Source: Armatimonadota bacterium (GTDB taxonomy: Bacteria > Armatimonadota > Armatimonadia > Armatimonadales > Armatimonadaceae). From it: a stretch of DNA of 36,738 nt. The DNA lies in contig JAPLCP010000192.1 in NCBI GenBank assembly GCA_026392155.1, forward strand, positions 1 to 36,738, given 5' to 3'. Positions 1-7,846 of the stretch are shown piece by piece (positions within the stretch are counted from its first letter, which is position 1; every line of letters starts with the position of its first letter). Made by a program: the position numbers and the translations under genes. The notes below the pieces were generated by a model. That model did no database searches. It was not told the origin of the DNA and saw only the letters and a list, made by a program, of their open reading frames with translations.

Positions 1-2
1 CG

Positions 3-587
3 TTCGACGGCAAGACCTATCTTGGCCTCGTGCCGTTCACGATGCGCAACGTCCGCCCGGTTTGGTTTCCCGCCGTCCCCTGGCTCTCGCACTTTCACGA
101 GACCAATGTCCGAGACTATGTTCGGGACAAATCCGGTCGGCCAGGAGTCTATTTTTTCAGCCTGGAAGCTGCCAATCCTATCGCCGTCGAGCTGGCCCGT
201 GGCCTCTTTAAGCTCCCCTACCACTGGGCTAAGATGGAGCTTGGAGATCACTCCTACGCCTCGGAGCGCCTGAGCCACCCGCCCAAACCCGCCCATAGCC
301 GCATCCGCTACCAAGTGGCGCAAGAGCCGCTACGCACGGCGGCCCCAAGTACCCTGGAGCACTTTCTCATCGAGCGCTACACACTTTTTAGTGTCTCCAG
401 CAAGCAGCTCTTTGCAGGCCGCGTCGCCCACACCCCCTACCAGTTCCAAGATGCCCACAGCCTTCAGATTGACCAGAACCTCACCCACGCCGCTGGATTT
501 CCCCTCGACACGCAGCCCCTCCTGGCGCACTACTCCGGCGGCGTCAATGTTGACATCTTCGGACTGGAGCCTGTGGAGGTAAAATAA
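3..587 (+). CDS. DUF2071 (YqjF-like) family protein, 5' end missing
   Basis: The reading frame is open from the left edge of the window, so the true start lies outside it; only the last 194 residues are seen. The visible part matches what I know of the DUF2071/YqjF family: a run like VPFTMRNVRPVWFPAVPWLS followed by a FHETNVRDYV segment, then a block ending in YHWAKMEL. Family members are small cytosolic proteins, related to the acetoacetate-decarboxylase-like fold, and have no firmly assigned reaction. No signal peptide or membrane segment is visible in what remains. The stop TAA lies 4 bp before the next start codon, so it may share a transcript with the DUF2141 gene, although that gene also has its own -10-like hexamer. 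Family call is fairly sure; function is unknown. Confidence 0.8.
   Translation, partial: FDGKTYLGLVPFTMRNVRPVWFPAVPWLSHFHETNVRDYVRDKSGRPGVYFFSLEAANPIAVELARGLFKLPYHWAKMELGDHSYASERLSHPPKPAHSRIRYQVAQEPLRTAAPSTLEHFLIERYTLFSVSSKQLFAGRVAHTPYQFQDAHSLQIDQNLTHAAGFPLDTQPLLAHYSGGVNVDIFGLEPVEVK
580..585 (+). promoter_or_regulatory. -10-like hexamer TAAAAT, leaderless spacing
   Basis: TAAAAT ends 6 nt before the ATG at 592, the distance at which transcription would start on the start codon itself. A GGAGG at 575-579 is 12 nt from the ATG, which is long for a Shine-Dalgarno site, so both initiation modes are possible. Confidence 0.4.
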
Positions 588-591
588 CGTC

Positions 592-1194
592 ATGCAAAAC
601 GTAGCCCGTCTTGTGGAGCTCAGCGGCGAGGAGCTGACACTAAAGCTCACCTTGCCCGAAAAATTTGATCCCTCGGTTGCCTGGCCCTTGCACACAGAAG
701 GCCCCGAGACAAAAGCGCTTGTGCTCGATGCGGCTCCTGCATTTCGTGAAAAAGCGCTTCTCTGGGTAAAGCAGCACTACCCCGTCGCGCTAACCGAGGG
801 CGAGAAGCCACAAGAAACCACGCTCACAGTTGAGGTTTCGGGAATGCGGAGCACCAAAGGCCAAGTAGTCTACTCGGTCTTCTCCGGCCCCGAAGGCTTC
901 CCAGACAAAGGCGAGAAAGCCGTTGCGAGCGGGCAGTGCATGATCTCGCCAGAGAAAACCGCGCACTTTGCGATCCCCAAGCTCGCACCGGGCGTCTACG
1001 CCGTCACGCTCTTTCACGACGAGAACAACAACGGCAAGCTGGATGCGAAAGCCTTCGGGATTCCCAAAGAGGGCTTCGGGTTCTCACGCGATCCCAAGAT
1101 TCGAATGGGCCCGCCGCGCTTCAAAGATGCAGGGTTTGCTATCACCGGCGCGGGCTCAGAGCGCACGATCACGATCAAGCTGGTGCACCTATGA
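592..1194 (+). CDS. DUF2141 domain protein
   Basis: A 200-residue protein in two parts. Residues about 1-70 (rich in charged and aliphatic residues) are not recognised. Residues about 75-200 look like a DUF2141 domain: a TTLTVEVSG opening strand, a KGQVVYSVF segment, then GVYAVTLFHDENNNGKLD, which is the characteristic acidic, Asn-rich calcium-loop-like stretch, followed by the GIPKEGFGFSRD motif typical of the family. DUF2141 proteins are usually exported beta-sandwich proteins, but this one shows no signal peptide, so its location is unclear. The stop codon overlaps the next gene's start as ATGA, pointing to translational coupling with the glycosidase downstream. Its job there is not known. 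Confidence 0.75.
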   Translation: MQNVARLVELSGEELTLKLTLPEKFDPSVAWPLHTEGPETKALVLDAAPAFREKALLWVKQHYPVALTEGEKPQETTLTVEVSGMRSTKGQVVYSVFSGPEGFPDKGEKAVASGQCMISPEKTAHFAIPKLAPGVYAVTLFHDENNNGKLDAKAFGIPKEGFGFSRDPKIRMGPPRFKDAGFAITGAGSERTITIKLVHL

Positions 1195-3734
1195 GCCCAT
1201 TGACACTGGGTCGCCTCACGGTGGCTTGGACGCCCACCAATGGCCTTAGCATTGCCGCTGATGGCGTGCCGGTCGTCCGCCGCTCGACACTCTATCTGGT
1301 CAAGGCAGGTTGGAGCGGGGTGCTCTTTAACCCAACCACGGTGCGCTGGAGCGAGACGCCTTGGCGGAAAGTCGGCGAGAGCTGGCTGGCGGAGGCGAGC
1401 GCGGAGAACGAGAGCGCCGCCGTGGCGTTTGAGTGGCTGGTCACCAAGACTTCTGTCACCACCACCCTGCGCTACCGCCTCAAGTCCGATATTCCCGCTG
1501 AGATCGAGTGGGCTGCGGGCTACGTCAATGCAAATTTATTAGAAGACGCGTCCGTCAGCGGTGACACGCGCCTTGCTAAAGTCCCGATGGCTCCACTCAC
1601 CGGCTCGCAAGAGGAGCGGCGCCTCGGGCCACCGTTTACCAAGCTCGCGTTTGAGACCAAGCTCGGGCAGGTCGTCTTTGGTTGGCACAGCACCGGAAAT
1701 AACGAAAAACCCGTCTGCTTCGATGCCCGCGCCGAGGCGTTTGACTGGGCACAAGCCGCCCCGATTTTCTGGCTCGGCCTCGGCTCCCCCGCCCGAGCGG
1801 TGCGCTTTGGAGACGGTGAGCAAGCGGTGGTGTTTACGGTGGCCCTCCTCCCGAATTCCGTCCTCCCGAATTCCCTCCTCCCCCAGCCCCTCCTCCCAAT
1901 CCTGGGAGGAGGGGGGAGTGAGGGGAGAGTGGGAAGCCAGAGTCGTCATGATGCGTTTGTGCCGCAGGTGGCACAGACGCCGCTGGTAATTCCTACGCCC
2001 AAGAAGCTCACGGTCACCGGCCCGCCGGTGCGCCTGACCAATAAGACCAAGATCGAAGTCATTGGCCCCGGCGCAGAGCGTGCGATTGCGCTCCTCAAAA
2101 AAGCCATCCCATTCGCGAAGCCGGAGGGGGTCGGCAGCGAGGTACGAGTGCGCCGGGGGGAGCCAGAGTCCTACACCCTCTCCGTGCGCAAAGACCGCAT
2201 CCAGCTTACCGGCAACGATGAAGCCGGGACGCTCTGGGCAGCCCAGACGCTCTTACAGTTAATAGAAAACGATGGCAAAAGTTATTTAATTCATGCTGTT
2301 GAGATTGGGGACTGGCCGACGCTGGGTTTTCGAGGCGTGCATCTGTTTCATGGGCAGAACGCGCTCCCGTTTCAGAAAAAGCTGATCTCCCGACTCTTCT
2401 CGCCCTTTAAGCTCAACCACTTGGTCATTCAGTGCGAGCAGCTCAAGTGGGAGAGCGATCCGTCGGTGGCCCCAAGCTGGGGGGGCACAAAAGCGGCGAT
2501 CCGAGAGCAGGTGGCGTTTGCAAAAGCCAATGGCATCACGATGACGCCGCTGGTGCAGAGCTACGGGCACATGGAGTGGCTCTTCAATAAGCCGCAGAAC
2601 CGGGCCTTTGCCGAGGACCCTGAGCTGCCCTACGCAGTCAATATCTCCAACCCCGCCGCGGTTGGCTATCTGGAGAAACTCGTCGCAGAGGCAGATGATT
2701 TATTTGGTGCGCCTGCGTTCCATGCCGGGCTCGATGAAGTGACAATGCGGGGGCGCTTCCCGTTTCGCTCGGCTCCACGGACATTTGCAGATTTATTTGT
2801 GAGTAATGCCCGGCACTGGCAGGCGTTTCACAAGAGGCGCGGCAAAGAGATGTGGATGTGGGCCGACATGGCGCTCCATCCCTCGGAAGTCGCGCCTTGC
2901 TTTGGCACAGCTCCAAGCGCTACCGATGCCCAGAAGCTCCGCGACGGGCTCCCCAAAGATGTCGTGATGTTTGACTGGCAGTACGGGGCGCACGAGAAGT
3001 TTCCGTCGCTGAAGAAGCTCCGTGATGCGGGTTTCTCGCGGGTTGTGGCGTGCACCTGGTTCAATCCGGGCAACGTGGTGAATTTCTCGAAAGCAGCGGC
3101 GGAAGCGGGCGCATGGGGCGGCTTGCAAACAACGTGGTGTGGCTACGAGTCGAAAGCCGAGGTGCTGGATGGCCCGGAGCGACGGCAGTTCGTGGCGATG
3201 GTGCTGGCGGCGGAGCACTTTTGGAACGGAGGCACCACCAAGCCGTCGTGGGATGCGGGCGAGGTCTTCACGCGCCTCTGGAGCGATCAGAAGGACCAGC
3301 CCCAAAAGCCGCGCTCGGGAGTTCTGGCGCTCTTGCCGGGAAAAGCTCGCGAGGCACGCCTGAGCGATGGCGTTCTCTACCGCCTCACCCCGACTCTGCT
3401 TGCCGGAAAGCTCACCGAGCCCGCGCCGCTCTCGCTCACGCTGGAGCTGCCCCTACGTGAGGAGAGTGAGCTACGGCTGATCGTCGCAGCCACGCACAAG
3501 GCTGAGCGTGGAACGAAAGTGGGCACGGTAACGGTGAATGGCAAAGAGACCGCGCTGGTCTATGGCGTGAATCTCTCAACAAAAGACGATCCCGCGGCGC
3601 TCTCCGACCCGAGTGTACGCACCGTTGCACCCGGTCTGCGGAGCCTGACGATCCCAGGTGGCGGCAAGGTGACGATTGCCAGCACCAACGGAGAGTCGGG
3701 GCTCGTCGTCTCTGCGGTGACGGGGTTGGTATAA
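1191..3734 (+). CDS. GH20-type beta-N-acetylhexosaminidase-like glycosidase with an in-frame repeat insertion
   Basis: The 847-residue product probably hydrolyses terminal N-acetylhexosamine or a related sugar. The start at 1191 is chosen because it overlaps the upstream stop as ATGA; the frame is open further upstream but only antiparallel to known coding sequence. Residues 1-215 form an unrecognised N-terminal region. Residues about 255-365 resemble the GH20 N-terminal (GH20b) domain, with a TLWAAQTLLQL segment. The TIM barrel follows, with FRGVHLFHGQ at its first strand and HAGLDEV at residues 511-517, where D515-E516 correspond to the Asp-Glu pair of GH20 enzymes. The usual HxGGDE is changed to HAGLDE. 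No signal peptide is seen. Residues about 218-249 (LPNS repeats, then a Gly-rich stretch) are encoded by a palindromic repeat. Substrate is unknown. Confidence 0.8.
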   Translation: MSPLTLGRLTVAWTPTNGLSIAADGVPVVRRSTLYLVKAGWSGVLFNPTTVRWSETPWRKVGESWLAEASAENESAAVAFEWLVTKTSVTTTLRYRLKSDIPAEIEWAAGYVNANLLEDASVSGDTRLAKVPMAPLTGSQEERRLGPPFTKLAFETKLGQVVFGWHSTGNNEKPVCFDARAEAFDWAQAAPIFWLGLGSPARAVRFGDGEQAVVFTVALLPNSVLPNSLLPQPLLPILGGGGSEGRVGSQSRHDAFVPQVAQTPLVIPTPKKLTVTGPPVRLTNKTKIEVIGPGAERAIALLKKAIPFAKPEGVGSEVRVRRGEPESYTLSVRKDRIQLTGNDEAGTLWAAQTLLQLIENDGKSYLIHAVEIGDWPTLGFRGVHLFHGQNALPFQKKLISRLFSPFKLNHLVIQCEQLKWESDPSVAPSWGGTKAAIREQVAFAKANGITMTPLVQSYGHMEWLFNKPQNRAFAEDPELPYAVNISNPAAVGYLEKLVAEADDLFGAPAFHAGLDEVTMRGRFPFRSAPRTFADLFVSNARHWQAFHKRRGKEMWMWADMALHPSEVAPCFGTAPSATDAQKLRDGLPKDVVMFDWQYGAHEKFPSLKKLRDAGFSRVVACTWFNPGNVVNFSKAAAEAGAWGGLQTTWCGYESKAEVLDGPERRQFVAMVLAAEHFWNGGTTKPSWDAGEVFTRLWSDQKDQPQKPRSGVLALLPGKAREARLSDGVLYRLTPTLLAGKLTEPAPLSLTLELPLREESELRLIVAATHKAERGTKVGTVTVNGKETALVYGVNLSTKDDPAALSDPSVRTVAPGLRSLTIPGGGKVTIASTNGESGLVVSAVTGLV
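1846..1914 (+). repeat. Palindromic repeat inserted in frame within the GH20 gene
   Basis: Two copies of TCCTCCCGAATTCC (1846-1859 and 1861-1874, period 15) precede a hairpin with perfect 12-bp arms, CCCCTCCTCCCA at 1887-1898 and TGGGAGGAGGGG at 1903-1914, around a 4-nt loop. It encodes a low-complexity Leu-Pro/Gly linker between two domains. The core resembles the hairpin at 35974-36006 (shared CCAATC, TGGGAGG and GGGGGAGT), suggesting a dispersed family. Confidence 0.7.
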
Positions 3735-3735
3735 T
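3730..3735 (+). promoter_or_regulatory. Extended -10 TGGTATAAT for ppk2, leaderless spacing
   Basis: TATAAT, preceded by TGG (extended -10 form), ends 6 nt before the ATG at 3742 and overlaps the TAA stop of the glycosidase gene. No Shine-Dalgarno sequence lies between. No convincing -35 is seen. Confidence 0.55.
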
Positions 3736-3741
3736 CCTCCC

Positions 3742-4572
3742 ATGCTATGCGAGAAGTTTGACAATCCCGGTAAGGTAAGCTTTACCACGATTCCCACCAA
3801 GAGCGATGGTGGCATGACCGAGGCAGAGGCACTGGCGCGCTTTGCCAAGCAGGCCATCGAGCTGGAAAGGCTCCAGGAGCTGCTCTCTGCCGCCGGAACC
3901 CATGCGCTCCTTGTGGTGCTCCAAGGCCGGGATGCCTCGGGGAAAGATGGCGCGATCAAGAGCGTGGCAGGCGCGATGAACCCCAGCGGGACACGTGTGG
4001 CGGCGTTCAAAGTGCCGACTCCCGAGGAGCGTGCCCATGATTTTCTCTGGCGCATCCACAAGCAGACCCCCGGCAAGGGCGAGGTGGTCTTCTTTAACCG
4101 TAGCCACTACGAAGATATTCTGGTGGTGCGGGTGCATAACCTTGCCCCCAAAGAGGTCTGGGAGAAGCGCTATGATGATATCAATAACTTTGAGAATTTA
4201 TTAACGGATAACAATGTAATCGTCGTGAAGTTCTTCCTGCATGTCAGCAAAGACGAGCAAGAGCGGCGGCTTCTGGAGCGCGAGGCCAACTCGGAGAAGT
4301 CTTGGAAGCTCAATCCCAGTGACTGGACGGAGCGCAGCTTCTGGGATGACTATAGCGCCGCCTACGACGATGTGCTGGAGCGCTGCTCCATGCAGAACGC
4401 CCCGTGGTATGTCATCCCAGGCGACAATAAGTGGTTCCGCAATGTCGCCATGGCCGAGGTGCTGATCGAGGCCCTCAAGCCCTACAAAGCGGAGTGGAAG
4501 GCCTCGCTGGCCAAGCTGGGCGCGGAGCAGAAGATCGCGCTGGAGAAGATTCGAGCGGCGTCTACGGCCTAG
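3742..4572 (+). CDS. ppk2: Polyphosphate kinase 2 family protein (PPK2)
   Basis: The 276-residue length and whole sequence fit PPK2, which moves phosphate between polyphosphate and nucleotides in the cytosol. The Walker A loop is GRDASGKDG at residues 62-70 (K68). The Walker B/lid region FFNRSHYEDILVVRVH begins at residue 117. Further hallmarks are NPSGTRVAAF, KFFLHVSKDEQ and APWYVIPGDNKWFRN. The pattern resembles short single-domain PPK2 enzymes, especially class III (Meiothermus-like) members that phosphorylate both AMP and ADP; the class cannot be settled by eye. The ATG at 3742 is preceded by a TATAAT only 6 nt away, implying a leaderless mRNA independent of the upstream gene. The gene ends convergently with the peptidase gene, the two stop codons overlapping in a CTAG. 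Confidence 0.93.
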   Translation: MLCEKFDNPGKVSFTTIPTKSDGGMTEAEALARFAKQAIELERLQELLSAAGTHALLVVLQGRDASGKDGAIKSVAGAMNPSGTRVAAFKVPTPEERAHDFLWRIHKQTPGKGEVVFFNRSHYEDILVVRVHNLAPKEVWEKRYDDINNFENLLTDNNVIVVKFFLHVSKDEQERRLLEREANSEKSWKLNPSDWTERSFWDDYSAAYDDVLERCSMQNAPWYVIPGDNKWFRNVAMAEVLIEALKPYKAEWKASLAKLGAEQKIALEKIRAASTA

Positions 4573-7500
4573 CTTCCCCCCATCCCCAGTGCCCGCATCA
4601 CAAAGGCCCAGATATCGGCCTGCTCCTCAATGATCTTTGCTGTGGGCTTGCCTGCCCCATGGCCCGCCTTGGTCTCAATCCGAATGAGCGTGGGCGGGCC
4701 ACTCGGGTCTTGCGCGGCCTGAAGCCGAGCCGCAAACTTGAAGGAGTGAGCCGGGACGACGCGGTCATCATGATCCGATGTTGTCACCAGAGTCGCGGGG
4801 TAGCGCGTGCCGAGCTTGAGGTTGTGGTAGGGCGAGTAGGCCATCAGTGCCTTGAAATCCGCCTCGCTAGCAGGGTCGCCGTAGTCGCTCTTCCAGGCCC
4901 AGCCAATCGTGAACTTGTCAAAGCGGAGCATGTCTAAGACTCCCACGGCAGGGAGCGCCACGCCAAAGAGCTCAGGTCGCTGGGTCATGCACGCCCCGAC
5001 CAAGAGCCCTCCGTTACTGCCCCCGGCAATCGCAAGCTTCGCTGGGCTGGTGTACTTTTGCGCGATGAGCCACTCGGCACACCCAATAAAGTCGTCAAAG
5101 ACATTTTGCTTGCGCAGCTTGGTTCCAGCCTCGTACCACTCCTTGCCGTACTCACCGCCGCCGCGCAGGTTCGCCACCGCATAGACACCACCTTGCTCCA
5201 GCCAGGGAAGCATCGCCACCGAGAAGCCAGGCGTCAGGGGAATATTAAAGCCACCATAGCCGTAGAGATAGACGGGGTTCTTACCACTCAGCTCCAGCCC
5301 CTTTTTGTGGGTAAGAAACATCGGGACTTTGGTGCCATCTTTGCTGGTTGCAAAGACTTGCTTCGTCTCAAACTGGCGCGAGTCAAAGGCGACTTTCGGA
5401 GCCTTGAAAACCGTGCTAACTCCCTCTTCGATATCATAGCGGTAGATTGTGGTCGGGCTGGTGTAGCTGGAGAACGCAAAGAAGGTCTCAGTGTGCTCGC
5501 GCTTACCATCAAAGCCGCTGGCGGTTCCAATCCCGGGCAGAGCCACATCACGCAAAAGCTCGCCCGTGAGGCTATGGAGCCGTACCTGGGAGCGGGCATC
5601 TTTTAGGTACCCGACAACCAGCCTCTGCCCAAAAAGATTGGCCCACTGGAGGGTGTCTTTGCTCTCTGGGATCACAGTGCGCCACGCGGCAGGACTGGGA
5701 TTGCTACTGTCCACTGCGACGAGCTTCTTGAGCGGAGCACTCTGGTCGGTGATGACATAGAAAGTATTGCCGTCGTTGCCGACCAGGCTATAAGATGCAT
5801 CGCCTGCAACCAAGAGATCACGAACCGGCGCGTTCGGTTCAAGCAGGCTCTTGAGGAAGAGATAGTTACGGCGCTCAGTGCCTTTGTTGGCATAGATCAC
5901 CAGCCACTGACCATCTTCGCTGACCGAGCCTCCCAGGTTCCAGTCCGGGTGATCCGGGCGCTCGTAGACGAGCGCATCGGCGCTCTGGGGCGTCCCGAGC
6001 TTGTGGAAGTAGAGCTTGTGATTGTAGTTAGCCTCTTGCAGTGCGGTTCCCGACTCTGGCGCAGCGTAGCGGCTGTAGTAGAACCCCGAGCCATCTTTGA
6101 GCCACGAGGCACCGCTGAACTTGCTCCACTCGATCTTGTCGGGGAGATCCTGCCCCGTTGCGACGTCGCGGACATGCCACTCCTGCCAGTCGGAGCCTGA
6201 GCGGGCAATGGAGTAGGCTAGCTTACTGCCATCGTCGGAGAGGCTCATGCCCCCGAGTGCCACGGTGCCATCGGTTGAGAGCGTGTTGGGATCAATCAAA
6301 ACGCGGGGCTCCGCATCTAGGCTATCGGCGACGTACTGCACGGCCTGGTTCTGGAGCCCATCGTTGCGGGCAAAGAAGTAGCGACTCCCATAACGGCTTG
6401 GGATTCCATAGCGCTCATAGTCCCAGAGCTCCGTCAGACGCTTCTGAACGGCAGCTCGTGCGGGCATGGGCTTGAGGTAGGCTGCCGTCACCTCGTTCTG
6501 AGCCATCACCCAGGCCTCGGTCTCAGCAGAGTTGGCATCTTCCAGCCAGCGATAAGGATCAGACACAGTGATGCCATGGTAGGTGTCAGCCACCTCAACG
6601 GTCTTGGTTAGGGGGTAAGTTACTTTGGGCATAGGAGTTACAAATACAGTCGCGGACTTGATGGGTGTAGGCTTCAGCGCTCTTTTTACGGGAGGCTTAG
6701 CCGTCGGTTTTGGGGTTGGTTTCATCGGGGCAGGTGCTGGAGTGGGCTTAGGCGCCACCGCCACAACTGCCGTGAGCTGACGGGAGAGAACCAGCGGAAG
6801 CTCGGTGCCAGGGCCAACCCGTGCGGAAAGTGTCGCGGTTCCCGCCCCGAGTGCATACTGAACAAGCGCTTCCCCACTGCCAGGGAGCACCGTCGAGGCC
6901 ACCGTCCTAAGGGGGAGCTTGCCAAAAGACTTTGCGCCGCTTCCCAAGAGAAACCGTCCTCCTGGCAAGGCGCGGCTCTCGCCATTGACCAATAAAATCT
7001 TGGTGCCAGTCCCCTCGGCCTTAGCTTGAAGACGAAGACTCAGAACCGCAGCGCTCACCTCCGAGAGAGCGGTTCGGAGCCGACTAATAGCCGCTCCCGA
7101 CTGTCCCGTGAGATCGGAAAGAGCCTCGTGAATCTTCTCAAGCACTTTATCTGGCTTGCTCCGCCCACAAAACTCCTGCGCCTCGCCAATCCGGGCGCGG
7201 GTGGTCACAAGCCTGCCGGGCATTTGCATCTGCGCTGCACGGCAAGACACATCGGCCTCCCCCAGAGTCTCAATCGCACGGACAAAGAGCGTCTCTCTCG
7301 CTTTGACAAAGATCGTCTTCGTAACCGTGCCGGGCTGGGCGAGAAACGCCCCGCCTGCCTTCCACGCGCGCACGACTCCATCGGCACTCCCTACGGCAAA
7401 CTCAATGCGCCATACGCCACGCTTGAGCTTCAAGCTCACGGCCACCATGGCATTCTCCGTGGTGCTCGGGTTGGTGACAGCAAGACCGAGGTGCGCCCCG

Positions 7501-7736
7501 CTGCGGGCCACCCAGACCGTGGAGTCGCTTCGAGACGCCTGTCCCCTGTAAGGGTTCTCCAGTCCGGCCCACGCCGCGAGAGGCTGCTGCCAACCCTCCA
7601 TCACTGCCGCTCTCGCCTCTAATGGAGCCACGGCGAGCTGATCTGCCGCCACACTAAAGTTCAGAGATACGGAAGGACTCTGAGCCTGCACTGGGGCTGC
7701 CAGTGCCACCAGCGCCGCCATGCCAATCATTCGCAT
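4569..7736 (-). CDS. Prolyl oligopeptidase (S9A) with a large N-terminal extension
   Basis: A 1055-residue secreted serine peptidase. Residues 1-20 (MRMIGMAALVALAAPVQA) form a signal peptide. Residues about 21-325 are an unrecognised region; about 326-366 are a Pro/Lys/Thr-rich linker. From about residue 370 the protein is a complete prolyl oligopeptidase: VADTYHGITVSDPYRWLED opening, a beta-propeller, then the alpha/beta hydrolase with the nucleophile in GGSNGGLLVG (S907), the acid in DHDDRVVPAHS and the histidine in KAGHGAGK. Ordinary family members are about 700 residues and lack the extra part. The ATG at 7736 is preferred over the ATG 9 nt upstream, because the latter overlaps a TACAAT whose spacing suits 7736 and because the signal peptide then starts cleanly. 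Cleaves short proline-containing peptides (family knowledge). Confidence 0.9.
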   Translation of the reverse strand: MRMIGMAALVALAAPVQAQSPSVSLNFSVAADQLAVAPLEARAAVMEGWQQPLAAWAGLENPYRGQASRSDSTVWVARSGAHLGLAVTNPSTTENAMVAVSLKLKRGVWRIEFAVGSADGVVRAWKAGGAFLAQPGTVTKTIFVKARETLFVRAIETLGEADVSCRAAQMQMPGRLVTTRARIGEAQEFCGRSKPDKVLEKIHEALSDLTGQSGAAISRLRTALSEVSAAVLSLRLQAKAEGTGTKILLVNGESRALPGGRFLLGSGAKSFGKLPLRTVASTVLPGSGEALVQYALGAGTATLSARVGPGTELPLVLSRQLTAVVAVAPKPTPAPAPMKPTPKPTAKPPVKRALKPTPIKSATVFVTPMPKVTYPLTKTVEVADTYHGITVSDPYRWLEDANSAETEAWVMAQNEVTAAYLKPMPARAAVQKRLTELWDYERYGIPSRYGSRYFFARNDGLQNQAVQYVADSLDAEPRVLIDPNTLSTDGTVALGGMSLSDDGSKLAYSIARSGSDWQEWHVRDVATGQDLPDKIEWSKFSGASWLKDGSGFYYSRYAAPESGTALQEANYNHKLYFHKLGTPQSADALVYERPDHPDWNLGGSVSEDGQWLVIYANKGTERRNYLFLKSLLEPNAPVRDLLVAGDASYSLVGNDGNTFYVITDQSAPLKKLVAVDSSNPSPAAWRTVIPESKDTLQWANLFGQRLVVGYLKDARSQVRLHSLTGELLRDVALPGIGTASGFDGKREHTETFFAFSSYTSPTTIYRYDIEEGVSTVFKAPKVAFDSRQFETKQVFATSKDGTKVPMFLTHKKGLELSGKNPVYLYGYGGFNIPLTPGFSVAMLPWLEQGGVYAVANLRGGGEYGKEWYEAGTKLRKQNVFDDFIGCAEWLIAQKYTSPAKLAIAGGSNGGLLVGACMTQRPELFGVALPAVGVLDMLRFDKFTIGWAWKSDYGDPASEADFKALMAYSPYHNLKLGTRYPATLVTTSDHDDRVVPAHSFKFAARLQAAQDPSGPPTLIRIETKAGHGAGKPTAKIIEEQADIWAFVMRALGMGGS

Positions 7737-7743
7737 AGCCTGC

Positions 7744-7749
7744 ATTGTA
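7744..7749 (-). promoter_or_regulatory. -10-like TACAAT for the prolyl oligopeptidase gene
   Basis: On the minus strand GGTACAAT ends 7 nt before the ATG at 7736 and overlaps an earlier in-frame ATG. This decides the start: the first ATG would lie inside the promoter. Confidence 0.45.
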
Positions 7750-7846
7750 CCAAATGTGGCTTGTCCGCCTCAGATTCAGGCGATTCAGGACTTTTGACCC
7801 ATGCCTAGCACAGACCTCAAGGGTACGATACGCTCAGAGTAACACC

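Noticed and set aside
936-1190. Longer N-terminus for the GH20 protein
   Set aside because: The frame is open but overlaps the well-conserved DUF2141 sequence in another frame; the ATGA overlap at 1191 is a much better start.
7026-7622. 198-residue plus-strand ORF
   Set aside because: It lies opposite the prolyl oligopeptidase N-terminal region, has Arg/Ser/Pro-rich composition typical of antisense frames in high-GC DNA, and no motif.
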